A stretch of 24,156 nt of DNA from Bacteroidales bacterium UBA1736 (GCA_002315825.1 DCIC01000140.1:400-24555); one strand, 5' to 3'. Counted from the first letter of the stretch, positions 16,156 to 24,156 are shown. The notes: generated from the sequence alone by a model not told the origin. Made by a program: numbers and translations.

Positions 16156-16890
16156 ATGACAAAAGAAGAAATCAAGAAGGCTTTGAAGGGAGGCCTCATC
16201 GTATCTTGTCAGGTTCAGCCTGACGATCCCGTTTATTCGATAGATTGGGTGGTAAAGATGGCCAAGGCCGCAAAATGGGGCGGTGCCGTTGGCTTGAGGG
16301 CTAATTCACCAGATCAGATTGCCGCTATCCGCAAGGAAGTGGATCTTCCGATTATCGGTCTCTGGAAGATTTGGAATGATGATACCGATGTTTTCATCAC
16401 CCCTACTCTGGATGCTTGCAAGGCTGTGTGGGAGGCTGGAGCTGATATCATCGCACTTGACTGTACTGACCAGATCAATCACGGGGGACGTCCCGCCTGG
16501 GAGTTGTTGCCGGAGTTGAAAAAGGCAATCCCCGAAGCTCCGATATTTGCTGATGTTTCGACTTATGAAGAGGCTGTCCGTGCCGTTGAGATAGGGGTGG
16601 ATTTTGTCGGCCCCACGCTATATGGTTACACTGAGGCGACTAAGGATATACACGAACCTGATTTCAGAACGTTCGCTCGTATGTGCAGGGACTTTAAGGG
16701 AAAGGCCTGTGTGATTATGGAAGGTCATATCTATACTCCGGAGGATGCGATGAAAGTGTTGTATCTCGGGGCTCATTCCGTGGTTGTCGGAAGCGCAATC
16801 ACTCGTCCCCATTATATTACCAAGCGCTTTGTGGACCTTCTATCAGGATACCAGGATGACTGGAGGATAGCCGAAAGAAGCAAACACTGA
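16156..16890 (+). CDS. NanE-like N-acylglucosamine-6-phosphate 2-epimerase (divergent)
   Basis: The family converts N-acetylmannosamine-6-phosphate to N-acetylglucosamine-6-phosphate in the cytoplasm. The 244-residue TIM-barrel product has the expected Gln19 (GLIVSCQ), Arg48 (GLRAN), catalytic Lys71 (IIGLWK), Asp102 (IALDCTD), Glu189 (IMEGH) and phosphate-site Arg217 (GSAITRP). It differs from well-studied NanE proteins in having EGH at 189-191 in place of EGR, ALDCTD in place of the usual DGT(D), and a longer loop after Lys71 (WNDDTDVF). The gene starts four bases after the ROK stop. No sialate lyase or transporter is in the window, so a classical sialic acid role is not supported. It may epimerise a related sugar phosphate made in this operon. 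Confidence 0.82.
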   Translation: MTKEEIKKALKGGLIVSCQVQPDDPVYSIDWVVKMAKAAKWGGAVGLRANSPDQIAAIRKEVDLPIIGLWKIWNDDTDVFITPTLDACKAVWEAGADIIALDCTDQINHGGRPAWELLPELKKAIPEAPIFADVSTYEEAVRAVEIGVDFVGPTLYGYTEATKDIHEPDFRTFARMCRDFKGKACVIMEGHIYTPEDAMKVLYLGAHSVVVGSAITRPHYITKRFVDLLSGYQDDWRIAERSKH

Positions 16891-16917
16891 AGAAAATAAC
16901 CACATAATTATTGATAT

Positions 16918-19092
16918 ATGAAATATTTATTTGGTCTGGCTGCATTATTTGTATGCGCCATAGCGGGGGCTCAGGAATTGGGCCACTGGATTGAAGACAG
17001 CAATCACTTGCCTGCTTTCAGTTATGACGCACCTCTGCCTTACACTTGTGAGGATGCGCAGGTGAAAATCGACAGCAATCCCTGGTGGATTCTGGGTAAT
17101 TATAGAATAACGGTGTTTGCCCACGCTGACGGCGAGTATGAGATTATCAGCGGGGAAAGAGCCTGGGCCAGATTGAATATGGGAGAGGATCGTCTTTCCG
17201 GAGCGAATGATGCAGTCTTGACCATAGGACGGAAGACTTATGATCTGGTTGGGAAAGGTTCATTGGCCGAGAATCCGCAGATATGCACAAGAGTATTCGG
17301 TTGTGGCTATGCAACTTATACATACCGGATAGGTGATGTTATTCTTGAAAGAACAATGCGAGTGTCTCCTTCTATGAGTTATGATGGAGGCGATGCTGCA
17401 GTTGTGATAAGTTACAATGTAAAGAACAACGGGAAGAATACCGTTAAATTGACTTATCGTGAGTCAGTCCTTGCCAATTATGCCCAGATTGTGTCTTCTC
17501 CCGCACGTTTTGTAAAGAGTGGAATCCACGTGACAGGAGAAACTGCTGTAGTTGACTTTGAGGGTACTGTGGAGAATCCTTTGGATAAGCCTGCCCCCGA
17601 GCAGATATCCCAGGTGGATGCTTATGCCCCGTCGATGTATTTGCACGGAAAAGGGATAGCAGTCAGTGATTCCGGTGAAATGTCTGTTCAGCAGACAGTT
17701 TCCATAAAGGCAGGGGCAAGTCACCATTCTGACGCAGTGGTGGGCTTTATGTTTAATGCAAGCGATTCGGAGATTGTATCTGTCTGTGAGAGAAATCTGG
17801 AATCTACCCCGGACCAATGGCTCAAAGTCCTTCCCTCCTTCCCAGACGAAAAGGACAGGACCCTTGCTCAGGAGATGATATGGCACGCCTATACTCTTGA
17901 GGCTATGGCTACATATAGTTCCTATTATAAGGAGACAAAGATTCCTCAGGGTACGGCCTATGATTATATGTGGGGGCAGCACGCCAGCGCAAGAGACAAT
18001 TACCAGCACGGTCTCGCTCCTATCTATTACAATCCGGAGCTTGCGCGGAGTATCCTTAGATATATGGCCGGAAGGACAACTCCTTGGGGGGAGATTGAAC
18101 TGGTGGAATACGGCTATGGTCACGCCGATAGGATGTATTATTCCACTTCTGACCAGCAGCTGTTTTTCTTTCAGATGCTTGCCGAATATCTGAGAGTGAC
18201 ATCAGATTATTCCTTCCTTGACACTGAGATAAAGTTTTATCCCGGAACCACTCCAGGCACAATGCTGGATGTGGCGGAGCAGTGTTTTGATTATCTGCGA
18301 AACATCGTAGGGGTCGGTGGACACGGTCTTGTCAAGCTGCTCAATTCTGACTGGAATGACTGTATCTTTGTGATGAACAAGGTATATTACAATGGGGTCT
18401 ATACCTCCGCAGAGTCGCATATGAATACAACAATGGCTCTGACCATTCTTCCCAATCTGGTTCAATCTCTGGATAAGTATTCGGGACCTCAGTCTGCCAA
18501 GGCACAGATTCTTTCAAGCGGCATTAAAGTGTACAGAAACAACCTGATGACATCTTTCCTAAAGGATTTGGGAGACGCCACTTTCTCAAAGAGAATGTAT
18601 TTTGATGGCAAATCTATCGGTCACGATCAGATGTGGCTGGAGCCTCAGGGCTATCTTCTTCAGGTTGAGGATTTCCCTCTGGAAAGGAGGAAAACCCTGT
18701 ATTCGGAGATGCAGGAAAGACTCTACAGGGGCGAGAAAATCGGAGCCCGTCAGCAGGAGAAGCCTATTACCACCGTGCCTTCAATGGAACCCGGATCACG
18801 TGAGAATGGTGGTGTGTGGTATTCACTAAACGGACCCGCCATCTGTGGTGTGGCAACTTTTGATAAGGAGGAGGCATTGCGGCTTGTCAAACAGATGTCT
18901 TTCAGAAACAACGCCAAGTCTTTCCCTGAATTTTGGACTTCATATTATTCATCAGCTGATAATATTGAGTCATCGCTGATGGGACCGATCGAGGGATTGG
19001 CAGATCAGAGTGGGGATTGGTATCTCTCGCCTGTCTTCTGCGCGCACCCTCACGCCTGGCTCTTGTACTGCTACTATAAAGCTAACGAATAA
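16918..19092 (+). CDS. Secreted GH94-like (cellobiose-phosphorylase fold) glycosidase or phosphorylase
   Basis: The 724-residue product has a signal peptide (MKYLFGLAALFVCAIAGA, cut before QELGHW), a large N-terminal beta-sandwich (about 20-300) and an alpha/alpha-six barrel (about 310-700). ARDNYQHGLAPIYYNPELAR and SDWNDCIF (Asp478 and Asp481) match GH94 phosphorylases, in which an Asp of DWND is the general acid. GHDQMWLEPQGYLLQ and LNGPAICGVATF are further barrel segments. Characterised GH94 phosphorylases are cytoplasmic; this one should reach the periplasm, where it might act as a hydrolase or use periplasmic phosphate. It is the last gene of the GRE operon, 27 bases after the NanE-like gene. 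It probably supplies the sugar that the cytoplasmic enzymes use, which is inference. Confidence 0.75.
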   Translation: MKYLFGLAALFVCAIAGAQELGHWIEDSNHLPAFSYDAPLPYTCEDAQVKIDSNPWWILGNYRITVFAHADGEYEIISGERAWARLNMGEDRLSGANDAVLTIGRKTYDLVGKGSLAENPQICTRVFGCGYATYTYRIGDVILERTMRVSPSMSYDGGDAAVVISYNVKNNGKNTVKLTYRESVLANYAQIVSSPARFVKSGIHVTGETAVVDFEGTVENPLDKPAPEQISQVDAYAPSMYLHGKGIAVSDSGEMSVQQTVSIKAGASHHSDAVVGFMFNASDSEIVSVCERNLESTPDQWLKVLPSFPDEKDRTLAQEMIWHAYTLEAMATYSSYYKETKIPQGTAYDYMWGQHASARDNYQHGLAPIYYNPELARSILRYMAGRTTPWGEIELVEYGYGHADRMYYSTSDQQLFFFQMLAEYLRVTSDYSFLDTEIKFYPGTTPGTMLDVAEQCFDYLRNIVGVGGHGLVKLLNSDWNDCIFVMNKVYYNGVYTSAESHMNTTMALTILPNLVQSLDKYSGPQSAKAQILSSGIKVYRNNLMTSFLKDLGDATFSKRMYFDGKSIGHDQMWLEPQGYLLQVEDFPLERRKTLYSEMQERLYRGEKIGARQQEKPITTVPSMEPGSRENGGVWYSLNGPAICGVATFDKEEALRLVKQMSFRNNAKSFPEFWTSYYSSADNIESSLMGPIEGLADQSGDWYLSPVFCAHPHAWLLYCYYKANE

Positions 19093-19105
19093 CGGGTAAG
19101 TACAT

Positions 19106-19149
19106 AAAATATCCCGTGGAAAGAATCAGATCTCTCCACGGGAAATTTT
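19106..19149. terminator. Two-way terminator between the GRE operon and floA
   Basis: TCCCGTGGA (19112-19120) pairs with TCCACGGGA (19135-19143) over nine bases, flanked by AAAAT and ATTTT that extend the stem after one mismatch. The A/T-rich arms can act as a T-tract on either strand. It lies between two convergent genes. Confidence 0.8.
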
Positions 19150-19165
19150 AATTATGGGAAAATTG

Positions 19166-20113
19166 CTATTGTTTTGCGATTCCCTCGCGCATCTCGGTAT
19201 CAGCCTGAATATTTTTCATCCTGTAGTAATCCATAATCCCAAGATTGCCGTTGCGGAAAGCCTCTGCCATTGCAAGGGGCACCTGAGCCTCTGCTTCGAT
19301 AACTTTTGCTCTTGCCTCCTGAGCCTTGGCTTTATTCTCCTGCTCGAGGGCTACGGCCATTGCGCGTCGCTCTTCGGCACGTGCCTGAGCAATATTCTTG
19401 TCAGCATCTGCCTGATCCATCTGGAGAACGGCACCGATGTTCTTTCCTACATCAATGTCGGCGATATCAATGGACAGAATTTCGAAAGCCGTACCTGCAT
19501 CCAGACCCTTGTTCAAAACAAGCTTGGAAATGCTGTCGGGATTCTCAAGCACGGATTTGTGGCTCTCTGAAGAACCGATGCTGCTGACAATACCTTCACC
19601 GACGCGGGCGAGCACTGTCTCTTCGCCTGCTCCACCGACCAATTGTTTGATATTGGCTCTTACGGTTACGCGAGCCTTCGCAATCAGCTGGATACCGTCC
19701 TTTGCAACTGCAGTTACCGGGGGAGTGTTGATGACCTTGGGATTGACTGACATCTGGACAGCTTCAAGCACATCACGTCCGGCAAGGTCGATGGCTGTGG
19801 CCATCTTGAAGTCGAGGGAGATATTTGCTTTGTTGGCGGAGATGAGGGCCATCACAACTTTGGAAACGTTTCCTTTGGCAAGATAATGAGCCTCAAGTTC
19901 ATTTGCCTTAAGAGAGAGACCGGCCTTGGTGCCGGTTATGAGGGCATATACAATGGTTCTGGGGTTTACTCCTCTCCAACGCATTAGGATAAGTTGGATA
20001 AGGGAGAGTTTGACTCCCGAAAGCAGGGCCTGGAACCATAGGGCCACAGGGAAGAACCAAAGAATGATTATTAGGGCTATTACGATGATAGCCAGCCAAA
20101 GAACGAAATCCAT
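19166..20113 (-). CDS. floA: Flotillin-like protein FloA
   Basis: This scaffold protein forms membrane microdomains and is anchored on the inner face of the cytoplasmic membrane. The 315-residue product starts with a long hydrophobic hairpin (about 1-35, MDFVLWLAIIVIALIIIL). The conserved SPFH-like core follows, with RGVNPRTIVYALITGTKAGL, KANISLDFKMATAIDLAGRD and a region with the family sequence VINTPPVTAVAKDGIQL. An Ala/Glu-rich coiled coil at about 230-290 (AQARAEERRAMAVALEQE) leads to an ending of the type FRNGNLGIMDYYRMKNIQAD. Length and sequence fit the FloA/YqfA family closely. The gene starts six bases after the nfeD stop, the usual flotillin partner. Confidence 0.95.
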   Translation of the reverse strand: MDFVLWLAIIVIALIIILWFFPVALWFQALLSGVKLSLIQLILMRWRGVNPRTIVYALITGTKAGLSLKANELEAHYLAKGNVSKVVMALISANKANISLDFKMATAIDLAGRDVLEAVQMSVNPKVINTPPVTAVAKDGIQLIAKARVTVRANIKQLVGGAGEETVLARVGEGIVSSIGSSESHKSVLENPDSISKLVLNKGLDAGTAFEILSIDIADIDVGKNIGAVLQMDQADADKNIAQARAEERRAMAVALEQENKAKAQEARAKVIEAEAQVPLAMAEAFRNGNLGIMDYYRMKNIQADTEMREGIAKQ

Positions 20114-20119
20114 AATATA

Positions 20120-20584
20120 TCAGTTATTTACAGGTTTAACAAACACTTTGTTGTCTTCGATGCGGACAATGCTCAGCTCTGTTCCGGCTGCGATCATAGA
20201 ATTGTCCTCTGATTTGACCTCACAGGTGATTTCTCCGAATCTTGCGGTGCCCATTGGTGCAAGACGGGTGACAGCTTTGCCGCTTGTCCCAGCAACGAGT
20301 GATGCGCTCTCGTCATTTACCTTTGCGTCAATTACGGTATCTGTCTCAAATTTCTTCCAGGTCTTGGCCCTGAGGATGTAGATGCACATTGCGACAATCA
20401 GGACAAGGACAATGATGGTTACAACTATACCTGTACCGGTGCTCATCCGGGTGAATGCATAGAAAGGAGCGCCCACCAATGCGGCGAGACCGAGGATTCC
20501 TGCGACCCCCACACCGGGAATCAACAACAATTCAATGAGCATCAGCAATATGCCCAGAAAGATCAATGAGGCTATCAGTAACAT
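20120..20584 (-). CDS. NfeD family membrane protein (short form)
   Basis: NfeD proteins work with flotillin/stomatin-type proteins in the membrane. The 154-residue product has two or three transmembrane segments (about 1-75; LIASLIFLGILLMLIELLLIPGVGVAG is the usual first segment, then VVTIIVLVLIVAMCIYIL). A C-terminal OB-fold domain (about 90-152) contains GTSGKAVTRLAPMGTARFG and ends KVFVKPVNN. It lacks the ClpP-like protease domain of long NfeD forms. It lies seven bases after the PD40/SPOR-like gene and six before floA, in one operon. Confidence 0.9.
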   Translation of the reverse strand: MLLIASLIFLGILLMLIELLLIPGVGVAGILGLAALVGAPFYAFTRMSTGTGIVVTIIVLVLIVAMCIYILRAKTWKKFETDTVIDAKVNDESASLVAGTSGKAVTRLAPMGTARFGEITCEVKSEDNSMIAAGTELSIVRIEDNKVFVKPVNN

Positions 20585-20591
20585 ATTTTTA

Positions 20592-22535
20592 CTAGTTTTG
20601 CGATTGTCCTGCTTCTGCTACCCAAACTCGGGAAAGTCCAATGGCTTTCAATTCAGCAGCGATGCTGTCTGCTGCAGAGCCATTGTCAATGGGTCCTATC
20701 TCATATACTGTAGTTCCATTTTCCTGCAACTTGACAATATCCTTGTCCGTTTTGGAATGAATAATCTCCAACGCCTTGTCCGAAAGTGATTGTCCGTCCT
20801 CGGGGAAAACTCTGACCTTGTACAAGGTTACGGCTTTGGCTTCCATAGATCGGGCGGATGATACACTAATTGATTTTCCGTCTTTGAAGGCCACAATCAC
20901 TGCGGACTTGAATCCCAGTTTCTTTACACTGTTGAGATTTGCAAGTGCTTCCTTATAACTGCGGAACATACCGGCATAGTATGTGAAGCGTCCGGAAGAA
21001 GTCCTTTCGAATACAGGACTCATTCCCTTGATGGTCTCGACGGTGGCTTTCTTGGACAATGAAATGAACTGTATCTGATAAACCAGACCTTCCGGGATTG
21101 CGCTCAATTCTGCAAACTGTCCTTTGTCCATAATTTTGAAATTATGTTTTGGGACGGACGGATCTATCACCATTGAAATGGGCTTGCCCATATGCATTTT
21201 GGTAAAAGTATATCCTGAAGCGGCACCCACCACCTCTCTGTCCGAATCGGTCTGGATCTTGTCGGGATCGATGACCACTCCTTTGGAGAGGAACTCCATC
21301 TCGATTTTTTTCAACTCGGCAGTGGCTTCAGTCAGCCTTTTCTGCATCGGAGGAAGGATTGTGAGGATATCTGCCGCGCCGGCATTTGTCACAGCCGTGA
21401 TGGAATCCCGGAGGATTCGTATTTGCTCAACCTTCTGGGCGTAGCGGCGTGTGTCCACACTTTGCATATTGTTGCCTGAGGCCATAGAAGAATTGTCAAC
21501 TCTTGCAGGGTTATTCTGTACCTGAAGGGATGAAAGATGACGCAGATCTTCCACTCCGCCCACTTTTGTGCGGACAGGCATACCGTCATATTCCATTACA
21601 TATAAGTAAACACTGTCTTTTGAACACTCTCGGTTGGAAGCGAAGATTGAATACTTTCCGTCGGGGGTGTTGAAATACAGGAAATCGTCGAAGGGGCTTG
21701 ATATGGGGAATCCCATATTGACGGGTGTACTCCAATCCTTTGATTCTGTATTATATGTGGAAACGTACAAGTCATAGCCTCCGATTCCGTAAAGGCCTTT
21801 TGATGCAAAATATAGAGACTTGCCGTCTGCACTGAGGACGGGGAAACATTCATCGGAGGATGATGTCAATTGCTCATTGATCAACTCCGGTGCAGCCCAG
21901 GTGCTGTCCTGAAAATGAGTTCTGTACAGATTCCTCACTCCATTTTCATCCTGTGCGGAGTATAGAAGGGAAGAGGCCCCTTCCGGGATATATGTTGCCC
22001 GGACCAGAGGATCGGTCCCAAGAGAATCCAGTTGGTTGGGGATAGCTCTCCAGCTATTGTCTTCCATTGGGTAAAAGAGAAAGAAATCTTCTATTGAGAA
22101 TTTCTGTTTGGCAACGATGATAGGGCTGTAACAGAAATCCATCATACTGATCCCATTCTCCGAGAGAACCATTTCCTCTTCGATAGGAATCCGTGCCAGA
22201 GAGTCTGCGGTTCGGTCAATGGCAAGACGATAGAATTCGGCCGATCTGGGGAAATCATACCCTTTCCTGAGCGAATCCGCCATCAGCAGAAGTTTCTCGA
22301 CCGGGTAGTCCCTCAATGCGGAATCCTCTGCTTTTCCCTGAGCCTCAAGTGTGACGGAAGAAAGGGCAGGGCTGTCTGTATTGGTTCTCTGCTCTGCGGG
22401 AGCCATTGTATTTTTAAGAGAGTCCATCTTTGCCCGGAACTTTGCGGTTCTGAGCGTGTCCTGACCTGACAGTGTTGTGCCGGCAGCTATCATAGACAAT
22501 CCGAGGACAAATAATCTGATTGCGTTCTTCTTCAT
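20592..22535 (-). CDS. PD40 repeat and SPOR-like envelope protein
   Basis: The role is unknown; the domains suggest a periplasmic or outer-membrane-associated protein that contacts peptidoglycan. The 647-residue product has a signal peptide (MKKNAIRLFVLGLSMIAAGTTLSGQ). A helical repeat-like stretch (about 75-110) precedes WD40-like PD40 beta-propeller repeats (about 170-330): FPVLSADGKSLYFASKG and FLYFNTPDGKYSIFASN are typical. A coiled-coil segment follows at about 365-420. Two SPOR-like units close the protein, at about 485-560 (YQIQFISLSKK, then FTYYAGMFRSYKEAL) and about 570-640 (YKVRVFPEDG, then TTVYEIGPIDNGSAAD). SPOR domains usually bind denuded glycan strands of peptidoglycan. It is the first gene of the operon with nfeD and floA. 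Confidence 0.8.
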   Translation of the reverse strand: MKKNAIRLFVLGLSMIAAGTTLSGQDTLRTAKFRAKMDSLKNTMAPAEQRTNTDSPALSSVTLEAQGKAEDSALRDYPVEKLLLMADSLRKGYDFPRSAEFYRLAIDRTADSLARIPIEEEMVLSENGISMMDFCYSPIIVAKQKFSIEDFFLFYPMEDNSWRAIPNQLDSLGTDPLVRATYIPEGASSLLYSAQDENGVRNLYRTHFQDSTWAAPELINEQLTSSSDECFPVLSADGKSLYFASKGLYGIGGYDLYVSTYNTESKDWSTPVNMGFPISSPFDDFLYFNTPDGKYSIFASNRECSKDSVYLYVMEYDGMPVRTKVGGVEDLRHLSSLQVQNNPARVDNSSMASGNNMQSVDTRRYAQKVEQIRILRDSITAVTNAGAADILTILPPMQKRLTEATAELKKIEMEFLSKGVVIDPDKIQTDSDREVVGAASGYTFTKMHMGKPISMVIDPSVPKHNFKIMDKGQFAELSAIPEGLVYQIQFISLSKKATVETIKGMSPVFERTSSGRFTYYAGMFRSYKEALANLNSVKKLGFKSAVIVAFKDGKSISVSSARSMEAKAVTLYKVRVFPEDGQSLSDKALEIIHSKTDKDIVKLQENGTTVYEIGPIDNGSAADSIAAELKAIGLSRVWVAEAGQSQN

Positions 22536-22543
22536 TCTTGATG

Positions 22544-22551
22544 CAAATGTA
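22544..22551 (-). promoter_or_regulatory. Possible -7 box of the PD40/SPOR-nfeD-floA operon
   Basis: On the minus strand 22551-22544 reads TACATTTG, a perfect TAnnTTTG, nine bases before the ATG. No clear -33 box is seen. If used, the transcript would have almost no leader. Confidence 0.4.
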
Positions 22552-22593
22552 AGAAATACTTAATAAGAAAATTTCTTTCTTGGAAAAAAATAG

Positions 22594-22601
22594 TAAATTT
22601 G
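22594..22601 (+). promoter_or_regulatory. Probable -7 box of secDF
   Basis: TAAATTTG at 22594-22601 is a perfect TAnnTTTG. TTTC at 22572-22575, with an 18-base spacer, is the best -33 candidate. The leader before the ATG at 22649 would be about 40 bases and is rich in A and T, as is common ahead of well-expressed Bacteroidota genes. Confidence 0.5.
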
Positions 22602-22648
22602 CACCCTATTATGCCGAAAAGTAATTAATTAATAACAAATAACAAATT

Positions 22649-24156
22649 ATGCAAAGTAAAGGTGCAATCAGATTAGTGGCTATTTTGCTTGCTTTGGCTT
22701 GCCTCTGGCAGCTTTCTTTCACCCTTGTTACCAGTATTCAGGAGAACAAGGCTGAGGAATATGCCCAGAAAGCTGCCGATGCTGTAATGCAGGGTGCCGC
22801 TTTCGCGAAAGTGGCTGAATCAGACCAGGCATATTACCTGGATTCTATCAGAAAAGAAAAGAGCAAATGGTATACCGATTCCATCTCTTCGGAGAAAATT
22901 TATTTCGGGTACACATTCAAGGATGTAAAGGCTAAAGAGATCAACCTCGGTCTTGACCTCAAGGGCGGTATGAACGTTATGCTTCAGGTGCAGCTCGAGG
23001 ATCTCGTCAAGGCTCTTGCCGGTGGCAACCAGTCTCCTGAATTCACGCAGGCTCTCAGCCTCGCGAAGGAGCGTAGCGTAAATTCAGCTTCCGATCTCAT
23101 CACCCTCTTCGGAGAGGCTTGGGAGGAAGTTGCTCCTACGCAGAGACTTGCTCAGGTATTCGGTACTTATGAAATGAGAGACCGCATCAAGCCCGAATCT
23201 ACAAACGCTGAAGTTCTCGGTGTTATCAAGGAAGAGGCTGAGAGTGCATTGTCAAACTCTTTCAACGTTCTTCGTAACCGTATCGACCGTTTCGGTGTGA
23301 CTCAGCCTTCCATCCAGAAGATTGGCAATACAGGACGTATCCTTGTCGAGCTTCCCGGTGTAAAGGAGCCTGAGCGTGTCCGCAAACTGCTCCAGGGAAC
23401 AGCATCCCTCGAGTTCTGGACCACTTATGACAATTCTGAGATTTATCCTTATCTCGTTGAGGCCAACAATCTTCTTGCACAGCTTCTTTCTGACGATGCT
23501 GAGGATGTTGCCCAGGAGGTTGCAGCTGCGCAGGCCGATACTGCAAAGCTTGCCGAGAGTGATATCGTAAGTCAGGAGATTGCAGCTCAGGAGACTGACA
23601 ATGCTGACGTTGAGAAGATGAGGAAGAATAATCCTCTCTTTGCAGTGCTTGAGCCTTCTCAGATGAGAAACAATGCCTGCATCGGATTTGCTTCTTCTTC
23701 TGATACCGCCCGCATCAACAGATATCTGTCAATGCCTCAGGTTGCAGAGCTCTTCCCTGCAGAGTTCAAGCCTATGTGGTCAGTAAAGCCTACCACTTAT
23801 GTTTCTGCTGACAATATATATGAGCTTGTTGCCATCAAGGCTTCTTCACGTGACGGAAAGGCTCCTCTTGACGGAGGTTGTGTAACTGATGCACGTGTTT
23901 CTTACAGCAATCAGCGCAACGGTAACCCTACAGTATCAATGTCAATGAATGCTGAAGGAGCCAACACTTGGGCACGTCTCACCAAGGACAATATCGGCAA
24001 GCAGATTGCCATTGTTCTCGATGGTACAGTATATTCTTATCCTACCGTAAACGGAGAGATCACAGGAGGAAACTCTGAGATTTCAGGAAACTTTGATGTT
24101 GAAGAGGCTACCGACCTTACCAACGTATTGAAGTCAGGTAAGCTTCCCGCACCTGC
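22649..24156 (+). CDS. secDF: Protein translocase subunit SecDF, 5' part (cut by window end)
   Basis: SecD and SecF pull secreted proteins through the Sec channel using the proton gradient. The first 502 residues are visible. They start with a transmembrane helix (about 7-28, RLVAILLALACLWQLSF). LGLDLKGGMNVMLQV at about 100-115 is the conserved SecD D1 motif. The P1 periplasmic domain follows with NVLRNRIDRFGVTQPSIQ and RILVELPGVKEPERV. An Ala/Gln/Asp-rich insert (about 285-325, DVAQEVAAAQADTAKLAES) seems to be a Bacteroidota feature. The window stops inside the region leading to the membrane domain (ATDLTNVLKSGKLPAP), so the fusion with SecF is inferred from the phylum and not seen. Codon use is biased as in susCD. 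Confidence 0.95.
   Translation, partial: MQSKGAIRLVAILLALACLWQLSFTLVTSIQENKAEEYAQKAADAVMQGAAFAKVAESDQAYYLDSIRKEKSKWYTDSISSEKIYFGYTFKDVKAKEINLGLDLKGGMNVMLQVQLEDLVKALAGGNQSPEFTQALSLAKERSVNSASDLITLFGEAWEEVAPTQRLAQVFGTYEMRDRIKPESTNAEVLGVIKEEAESALSNSFNVLRNRIDRFGVTQPSIQKIGNTGRILVELPGVKEPERVRKLLQGTASLEFWTTYDNSEIYPYLVEANNLLAQLLSDDAEDVAQEVAAAQADTAKLAESDIVSQEIAAQETDNADVEKMRKNNPLFAVLEPSQMRNNACIGFASSSDTARINRYLSMPQVAELFPAEFKPMWSVKPTTYVSADNIYELVAIKASSRDGKAPLDGGCVTDARVSYSNQRNGNPTVSMSMNAEGANTWARLTKDNIGKQIAIVLDGTVYSYPTVNGEITGGNSEISGNFDVEEATDLTNVLKSGKLPAP

Noticed and set aside
16156..16890. Calling the operon a sialic acid catabolism locus from the NanE-like gene
   Set aside because: No sialate lyase, sialidase or sialate transporter is seen, and the epimerase is divergent.

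Overview
The window looks like the chromosome of an anaerobic Bacteroidota (Bacteroidales-type, probably gut) bacterium. The evidence is a SusC/SusD pair, a fused-type SecD(F) start, a short FloA/NfeD pair, near-absence of Shine-Dalgarno sequences, and several promoters with the Bacteroides -7 box TAnnTTTG. The glycyl radical enzyme also implies anaerobic life. No insertion sequence, phage gene or CRISPR array is visible.

Layout. (1) 82-8638, plus strand: a small polysaccharide utilization locus made of susC, susD, a strong terminator, and a lipoprotein family-2 glycoside hydrolase with discoidin-like domains. (2) 8624-8819: tRNA-Ser(GCT) with its own promoter, lying partly in the end of the hydrolase gene, and its own terminator. 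(3) 8902-10223, minus strand: an AbrB-type regulator overlapping a membrane acyltransferase by four bases, with AGTATG repeats upstream. (4) 10312-12083, minus strand: an AraC-type regulator followed by an aminoglycoside/choline-kinase-like phosphotransferase. (5) 12214-19092, plus strand, divergent from the AraC gene: a compact five-gene operon of a glycyl radical enzyme (GRE), its activase, a ROK sugar kinase, a NanE-like 2-epimerase and a secreted GH94-like protein, closed by a two-way terminator. (6) 20113-22535 region, minus strand: a PD40/SPOR-like envelope protein, NfeD and FloA. (7) 22649 to the end: secDF, cut by the window edge.

How the genes may work together. SusCD and the GH2 enzyme should capture and trim a beta-linked glycan, probably a beta-glucosaminide or beta-mannoside. 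The AraC regulator probably controls the divergent GRE operon. Three of that operon's products are cytoplasmic: a radical eliminase-type enzyme, a sugar kinase and a sugar-phosphate epimerase. I do not recognise this combination as a described pathway.

The GRE operon is the part of the window most likely to be new. The GRE has the radical glycine and a GCTE thiyl-radical motif that resembles the dehydratase/lyase GREs (GCVE), but its activase is the short form without extra iron-sulfur clusters. The ROK kinase and NanE-like protein each carry a substitution in a usually conserved active-site motif. A radical-dependent breakdown of an unusual sugar phosphate is my inference; the substrate cannot be read from sequence.
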